DNA of 64,000 nucleotides from NCBI RefSeq assembly GCF_014640615.1, contig NZ_BMHH01000011.1, positions 1-64,000 on the forward strand, in the 5' to 3' direction. Position 1 is the first letter of the stretch. Each line of letters opens with the position of its first letter. The stretch is from Paramesorhizobium endophyticum. GTDB taxonomy: Bacteria; Pseudomonadota; Alphaproteobacteria; Rhizobiales; Rhizobiaceae. Positions 59,706 to 64,000 of the stretch are shown one piece after another. The notes beneath the pieces are model-generated. The model was not told where the DNA came from. It did no database searches and was given only the letters and a program-made list of their open reading frames with translations. A program made the translations under genes and the position numbers.

Positions 59706-61277
59706 ATGGCCGCCACCACCGCCGATATGCCTGTTGTTCAGGACCGCATGGACCCGAAGAAGACCATTGCCTTCTTCGCCATGGTCTTCGGCATGTTCAT
59801 GGCCATTCTGGACATCCAGATCGTATCGGCCTCGCTGGCGGAGATCCAGGCGGGCCTTTCCGCCAGTTCCGATGAGATATCCTGGGTGCAGACCTCCTAC
59901 CTGATCGCGGAGGTCATCATGATCCCGCTTTCGGGCTTCCTCGGGCGGCTGCTCTCGACGCGCGTGCTCTTCACCGTCTCGGCGGCGGGCTTCACCCTTG
60001 CCAGCATCCTCTGCGCGACCGCCACCAATATCGACCAGATGATCATCTACCGCGCGCTGCAGGGCTTCATCGGCGGCGGCATGATCCCGAGCGTGTTCGC
60101 GGCGGCCTTCACCATCTTCCCGCCGTCGAAGCGCGCCATCGTCTCGCCGATGATCGGCCTCGTCGCCACCCTCGCCCCCACCATCGGCCCGACGGTCGGC
60201 GGCTATTTGAGCGACGCCTTTTCCTGGCACTGGCTGTTCCTCGTCAACGTCATCCCCGGCATTCTCGTGACCATCGCCGCTTGGAACCTCATCGATTTCG
60301 ACGAGGGCGACCGTTCGCTGTTCAGCAAGTTCGATTGGTGGGGCCTCGCCGGCATGGCGGCATTCCTCGGCTCGCTCGAATATGTGCTGGAGGAAGGCCC
60401 GCGCAATGACTGGCTGCAGGACGAGACGATCTTCATCCTCACCATCGTCCTCGTCGTCGGCGCGGTGATCTTCTTCTACCGTGCCTTCACCGCGGAAGAA
60501 CCCATCGCGGATCTGCGCGCCTTCACCAACATGAACTTCGCCTTCGGCTCGGTGTTCTCCTTCGTCATGGGCATTGGACTCTACGGCCTGACCTATCTCT
60601 ATCCGCTCTTCCTCGGCCAGATTCGCGGCTATGACGCGCTGATGATCGGCGAGGCGCTGTTCGTCAGCGGCCTTGCCATGTTCATGACCGCGCCGGTTGC
60701 GGGCTTCCTGTCGAACCGGATGGACCCGCGCCTGATGATGATGATTGGCTTCCTCGGCTTCGCCGCCGGCACATGGACGATGACGGGCCTGACGGCGGAC
60801 TGGGACTTCCACGAGCTTTTGCTGCCGCAGATCCTGCGCGGCTGCTCGCTGATGCTCTGCATGGTGCCGATCAACAACCTGGCGCTCGGCACACTGCCGC
60901 CCTCGCGCATGAAGGGCGCATCCGGCCTCTATAATCTGACGCGCAATTTGGGCGGCGCCGTCGGCCTCGCCGTCATCAACACGATCCTGACCGACCGCGA
61001 GGACATGCACTATGAGCGCCTTGCCGAGCATGTCCGCTGGGGCAGCCAGGCAGCGCAGGACATGCTGAACAGCATGGCGGCCAATTTCAACGCCAGCGGC
61101 CTCGACGGCAACACCGCCGCCCTCTCCCGCATCTCCAGCATGGTCCGCCAGCAGGCGACGCTGATGTCCTTCATCGACGTGTTCTTCATCCTCACCATGC
61201 TCTTCGCCTCCCTAGCACTCTTCGCCGTCCTCCTGCGCAAGCCCGGCAAAGCCGCCGGCGGGGGTGGAGGGCATTAG
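59706..61277 (+). CDS. EmrB-like MFS drug transporter (DHA2 family)
   Basis: Proton-driven drug exporter, 523 residues with 14 hydrophobic segments. Motif A-like sequences SGFLGRLLSTRVLF and GPTVGGYLSDAFSWHWLFLVNVIPGI (motif C) are characteristic of DHA2 pumps, as is MFMAILDIQIVSASLAEIQAGL in the first helix (motif D1). It works with the EmrA-like adaptor. ATG 59706 follows AAAGAAAG. The protein ends in a Gly-rich tail. Confidence 0.93.
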   Translation: MAATTADMPVVQDRMDPKKTIAFFAMVFGMFMAILDIQIVSASLAEIQAGLSASSDEISWVQTSYLIAEVIMIPLSGFLGRLLSTRVLFTVSAAGFTLASILCATATNIDQMIIYRALQGFIGGGMIPSVFAAAFTIFPPSKRAIVSPMIGLVATLAPTIGPTVGGYLSDAFSWHWLFLVNVIPGILVTIAAWNLIDFDEGDRSLFSKFDWWGLAGMAAFLGSLEYVLEEGPRNDWLQDETIFILTIVLVVGAVIFFYRAFTAEEPIADLRAFTNMNFAFGSVFSFVMGIGLYGLTYLYPLFLGQIRGYDALMIGEALFVSGLAMFMTAPVAGFLSNRMDPRLMMMIGFLGFAAGTWTMTGLTADWDFHELLLPQILRGCSLMLCMVPINNLALGTLPPSRMKGASGLYNLTRNLGGAVGLAVINTILTDREDMHYERLAEHVRWGSQAAQDMLNSMAANFNASGLDGNTAALSRISSMVRQQATLMSFIDVFFILTMLFASLALFAVLLRKPGKAAGGGGGH

Positions 61278-61661
61278 GATTGACCGAAGCTGGCATGAAA
61301 CGACCCCCTTCGGACAGAACGTCTCTAGTCGGCGTTCCAATCGGAGTCGCGCCTCACATTTCTTTTACTCCGCAAAATCGGGAGGCGAATGTAAGGAATT
61401 TTACATCGGCGCACCCATGGGCAATGCTCTCAAACCGTCATGAAACAGTAGTATTTCTGTAATGAAAGATCGTTTTACCGGCTGATTGTTCAAAAGGATC
61501 AATTGCTAAGCCCTATAAAAAATGTTTCACTTCCCCCCGATACGGCGATCGGGAAGCTGTGGCGTCTGTCATCCAAATGTCATCCGAGGGGACTATCGGG
61601 AGGGCGCGGATGCTGGGATCAAGCCAAAGGCGTTCGCCGTTCCAAACAGGGGAGTTTTCAT
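61278..61661 (+). promoter_or_regulatory. Binding-protein promoter region with PHO box
   Basis: CTGTCATCCAAATGTCATC (61566-61584) has two TGTCAT units spaced 11 bp apart, the form of a PhoB-binding PHO box, about 80 nt before the ATG at 61662. Further upstream a dyad ATGTAA-GGAATT-TTACAT lies at 61389-61406, and a weaker GTCAT/GTAAT pair around 61436-61464. No gene is supported in this 384-bp stretch. Confidence 0.6.
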
Positions 61662-62765
61662 ATGCTCAGGCTTTCAGCACGGTTGCTGTCTCTTTCGACC
61701 GCTCTCGCTTTTCTCGGCACATCCATTGCCGCCGCGGAGCCTTCCGCCGACCTCATCGCCGCCGCCAAGAAGGAAGGTCAGCTGACGACCATCGCCCTTC
61801 CCCATAACTGGTGCGGCTATGGCAACCTCATCGCCGGCTTCAAGCAGAAATACGGCATCGAGATCAACGAGCTGAACCCGGATGCGGGCTCGGGCGACGA
61901 GATCGAGGCGATCAAGGCCAACAAGGATAACAAGGGCCCGCAGGCCCCCGACGTGATCGACGTCGGCTTCTCCTTCGGTCCCACCGCCAAGGCCGACAAG
62001 CTGATCCAGCCCTACAAGGTCTCGACCTGGGATTCGATCCCCGACAGCGCCAAGGACCCCGAGGGCTACTGGTACGGCGACTACTACGGCGTCCTCTCCT
62101 TCGAGGTAAACAAGGACATCATCCAGAACGTGCCGCAGGATTGGTCCGACCTCCTGAAGGACGAGTACAAGAATTCGGTGGCGCTCGCCGGTGACCCGCG
62201 CGTGTCGAACCAGGCGATCCTCGGCGTCTATGCCGCCGGCCTCTCCACCGGCGCTGCCGCCGGCGAAAAGGCTGGCCAGGCCGGTCTCGACTTCTTCAAG
62301 CAGCTGAACGCCAAGGGCAATTTCGTCCCAGTCATCGGCAAGGCCGCTTCCGTGGCGCAAGGGTCGACCCCGATCCTCGTGCGCTGGGATTATAATGCCC
62401 TCGCCGATCGCGACCAGCTCAACGGCAACCCGAATGTGGAAGTCGTCGTGCCGAAGACGGGCGTCGTCGCCGGCGTCTACGTCCAGGCGATCAGCGCCTA
62501 CGCGCCGCACCCCAACGCCGCCAAGCTCTGGATGGAATATCTCTATTCCGACGAAGGCCAGCTCGGCTGGCTCAAGGGCTACTGCCACCCGATCCGCTTC
62601 AACGACCTCGTGAAGAAGGGCAAGGTGCCGCAGGACCTTCTCGACAAGCTGCCGCCGGCCGCCTCCTATGAAAAGGCCGTGTTCCCGACGCTCGACGAGC
62701 AGAAGGCTTCGAACGAGGTGATCACCAAGAACTGGGACAGCGTCGTCGGCGCGAACGTGCAATAA
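61662..62765 (+). CDS. ABC transporter substrate-binding protein (probable phosphate-starvation regulated)
   Basis: Periplasmic binding protein of the Fe3+/spermidine/2-aminoethylphosphonate type, 367 residues. Signal peptide MLRLSARLLSLSTALAFLGT ending at AAA. The mature start AEPSADLIAAAKKEGQLTTIALPHNWCGYGNLIAGFKQKYGIEI is typical of the group. AGGGGAG lies about 9 nt before ATG 61662. A hairpin and a palindromic repeat separate it from the permease. The PHO box suggests a phosphorus compound such as an alkylphosphonate as ligand; this is inference. Confidence 0.88.
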   Translation: MLRLSARLLSLSTALAFLGTSIAAAEPSADLIAAAKKEGQLTTIALPHNWCGYGNLIAGFKQKYGIEINELNPDAGSGDEIEAIKANKDNKGPQAPDVIDVGFSFGPTAKADKLIQPYKVSTWDSIPDSAKDPEGYWYGDYYGVLSFEVNKDIIQNVPQDWSDLLKDEYKNSVALAGDPRVSNQAILGVYAAGLSTGAAAGEKAGQAGLDFFKQLNAKGNFVPVIGKAASVAQGSTPILVRWDYNALADRDQLNGNPNVEVVVPKTGVVAGVYVQAISAYAPHPNAAKLWMEYLYSDEGQLGWLKGYCHPIRFNDLVKKGKVPQDLLDKLPPAASYEKAVFPTLDEQKASNEVITKNWDSVVGANVQ

Positions 62766-62774
62766 AGAGATTCT

Positions 62775-62818
62775 CGCCGGGCGGCGGTAAACCTCGCCCG
62801 GCGGACACCTTCTTTTTT
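62775..62818 (+). terminator. Terminator/attenuator after the binding-protein gene
   Basis: CGCCGGGCG (62775-62783) and CGCCCGGCG (62795-62803) form a 9-bp stem, followed after 9 nt by a T-tract (TTCTTTTTTT). It should stop much of the transcription before the permease gene. Confidence 0.7.
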
Positions 62819-62863
62819 TAGACGATAGCCCTGTGTTTTCTACGTTGCATATGCTGCACTGTA

Positions 62864-63020
62864 GAGGCATGGATCCCAGTGACAAGCACTGGGATGACGA
62901 GGCAGAGATGGCTTCGCCTCAACGAAAACCGTTCTTGCAGGCGGAGCCGTTTGGAGATTGGCAGCAGCAGTCATCCATCCCATCCGTCATCCCAGTGCTT
63001 GTCACTGGGATCCATGCCTC
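62864..63020. repeat. Type E palindromic element with 36-bp perfect terminal inverted repeats
   Basis: Arms 62864-62899 and 62985-63020 are exact inverse copies (36 bp) separated by 85 bp. Each arm itself contains a small hairpin, CCCAGTG-acaag-CACTGGG. No open frame of note. It is a MITE-like or stem-loop element between the binding-protein and permease genes. Confidence 0.8.
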
Positions 63021-63107
63021 GACATTTCCATCGCAACGGCGGTTAGAAGTAATTTCGATGATTTCACCAAAAGTGAAAGACTCTAATATGCAGACTGGCA
63101 TGGCTTC

Positions 63108-64000
63108 ATGAGCAGTATTCCCAACACCTCCGCGCCCCCCCTCGCCCCGTCGCTCATGCGGCGGCTTCCACTCGAGTGGCTGGGTGTCGTTCCGTTTTTC
63201 CTTTTTGCCATTCTGTTCCTGCTCTGGCCGACGCTGTTCCTGATCATCGGCGCGTTCAAGGACAATGCGGGCAATTTCACGCTCCAGAATATCGCCGACC
63301 TGTTCCAGCCCTCGATCCTGAGCGCCTACTGGATTTCGATCCAGGTGAGCCTTGCCTCGGCCCTTGGCGGCGCTGTCATCGGCTTCTTCCTCGCCTGGGC
63401 GATCGTGCAGGGTGGCCTGCCCGCATGGCTGCGCCCGACGGTGCTGACCTTTTCCGGCGTCGCGTCGAATTTCGCCGGCGTACCCCTCGCCTTCGCCTTC
63501 CTCGCCACGCTTGGCCGCACCGGTCTCGTGACGATGCTCATGAACAAATATCTGGGCTTCAACCTCTATTCGACCGGCTTCAACCTTCTGAGCTTCACCG
63601 GCCTGACGCTCACCTATCTCTTCTTCCAGATCCCGCTGATGGTGCTGATCCTGACGCCCGCGCTCGACGGTCTGAAGAAGGAATGGCGCGAGGCCGCTTC
63701 CATTCTCGGCGCCTCGTCCGCGCAATATTGGCGCATGGTGGCGTTCCCCATTCTCTGGCCCAGCCTGATGGGCACGACGCTGCTGCTCTTCGCCAATGCC
63801 TTCGGCGCCATCGCCACGGCCTATGCGCTGACCGGCTCCTCGCTCAACATCGTTCCGATCCTGCTTTACGCGCAAATCCGCGGCGACGTGCTGCACAATG
63901 AGCATCTGGGCTATGCCCTCGCGCTCGGCATGATCGTCATCACGGGCCTGTCCAATGTGCTTTACATCTGGCTGCGCATGCGCGCCGAAAGGTGGCTCAA
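63108..64000 (+). CDS. ABC transporter permease, cut by the window end
   Basis: Starts ATG 63108 and stays open to the last base: 297 codons, so the C-terminus is missing. The N-terminus SSIPNTSAPPLAPSLMRRLPLEWL precedes hydrophobic segments (VVPFFLFAILFLLWPTLFLIIGAF, SIQVSLASALGGAVIGFFLAWAI, GLTLTYLFFQIPLMVLILTPAL and more). The EAA loop EWREAASILGASSAQYWRM is near residues 190-210. It is the first permease partner of the binding protein at 61662. The partner permease and ATPase would lie beyond the window. Confidence 0.9.
   Translation, partial: MSSIPNTSAPPLAPSLMRRLPLEWLGVVPFFLFAILFLLWPTLFLIIGAFKDNAGNFTLQNIADLFQPSILSAYWISIQVSLASALGGAVIGFFLAWAIVQGGLPAWLRPTVLTFSGVASNFAGVPLAFAFLATLGRTGLVTMLMNKYLGFNLYSTGFNLLSFTGLTLTYLFFQIPLMVLILTPALDGLKKEWREAASILGASSAQYWRMVAFPILWPSLMGTTLLLFANAFGAIATAYALTGSSLNIVPILLYAQIRGDVLHNEHLGYALALGMIVITGLSNVLYIWLRMRAERWL

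Noticed and set aside
62864..63020. A complete insertion sequence
   Set aside because: The 157-bp element has inverted ends but no room for a transposase, and no transposase gene was found anywhere in the window.
63176..63901. Plus-strand frame of about 241 codons near the right end
   Set aside because: It is out of frame with the clear ABC permease that begins at 63108 and runs off the window; it has no hydrophobic segments or domain.
1..64000. tRNA or rRNA genes and phage attachment sites
   Set aside because: No tRNA-like cloverleaf with GTTCRA-type T-loop in context, rRNA segment or integrase gene was recognised by reading; a tRNA search program was not run.

Overview
The window looks like alphaproteobacterial DNA of the Brucella/Ochrobactrum group (order Rhizobiales/Hyphomicrobiales). 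It is GC-rich, genes are packed with 1-4 nt start/stop overlaps, and it carries homologues of two regulators characteristic of this group, FtcR (flagellar master regulator) and VjbR (LuxR-type regulator), together with rhizobial-type flagellar genes (flaF, flbT, motC, fliK/motD). This placement rests on gene content recalled from known families; no database search was made.

Layout. (1) 1-10.7 kb: an amino-sugar locus. A CUT1 ABC importer, a Gfo/Idh oxidoreductase and a MurQ-type etherase run leftward; a BadF-type kinase, a GntR regulator, an SIS sugar-phosphate isomerase/deaminase and NagA run rightward. Together they can import and degrade GlcNAc- or MurNAc-type sugars to fructose-6-phosphate. 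(2) 11-14.8 kb: an Rrf2 regulator and the zinc uptake system znuA / znuCB-zur with a Zur-like dyad between the divergent units. (3) 15.2-18.3 kb: a LuxI-type acyl-homoserine-lactone synthase with all the usual catalytic residues, a PilZ protein, an alpha/beta hydrolase with a DUF2239 gene, and a frameshifted GIY-YIG gene. (4) 18.4-56.3 kb: one nearly continuous flagellar cluster. It contains the export apparatus (flhA, flhB, fliP, fliQ, fliR, fliI), basal body, rod, hook, single flagellin, C-ring and motor genes, and ftcR. It is interrupted by a RHH/ParE-type toxin-antitoxin pair between fliQ and flhA and by a LysR regulator between the DUF1217 gene and motA. No chemotaxis (che) genes are present. 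(5) 56.3-61.3 kb: a VjbR-like regulator and a TetR/EmrAB-type efflux locus with two matching operators. (6) 61.3-64 kb: a PHO-box-preceded ABC binding protein and the start of its permease, cut by the window end.

The most unusual feature is a family of long palindromic repeats of about 160 bp. In this window it was found only inside the flagellar cluster, seven times, each time at a junction between co-directional genes. At three junctions (before fliP, a motE-like gene and flgA) the repeat reads open in frame into the signal peptide. It appears to supply the start codon of two of these genes and to have removed the obvious start of fliP. Other palindromic repeat families are scattered through the window. 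No tRNA, rRNA, CRISPR array, transposase or prophage gene was found.
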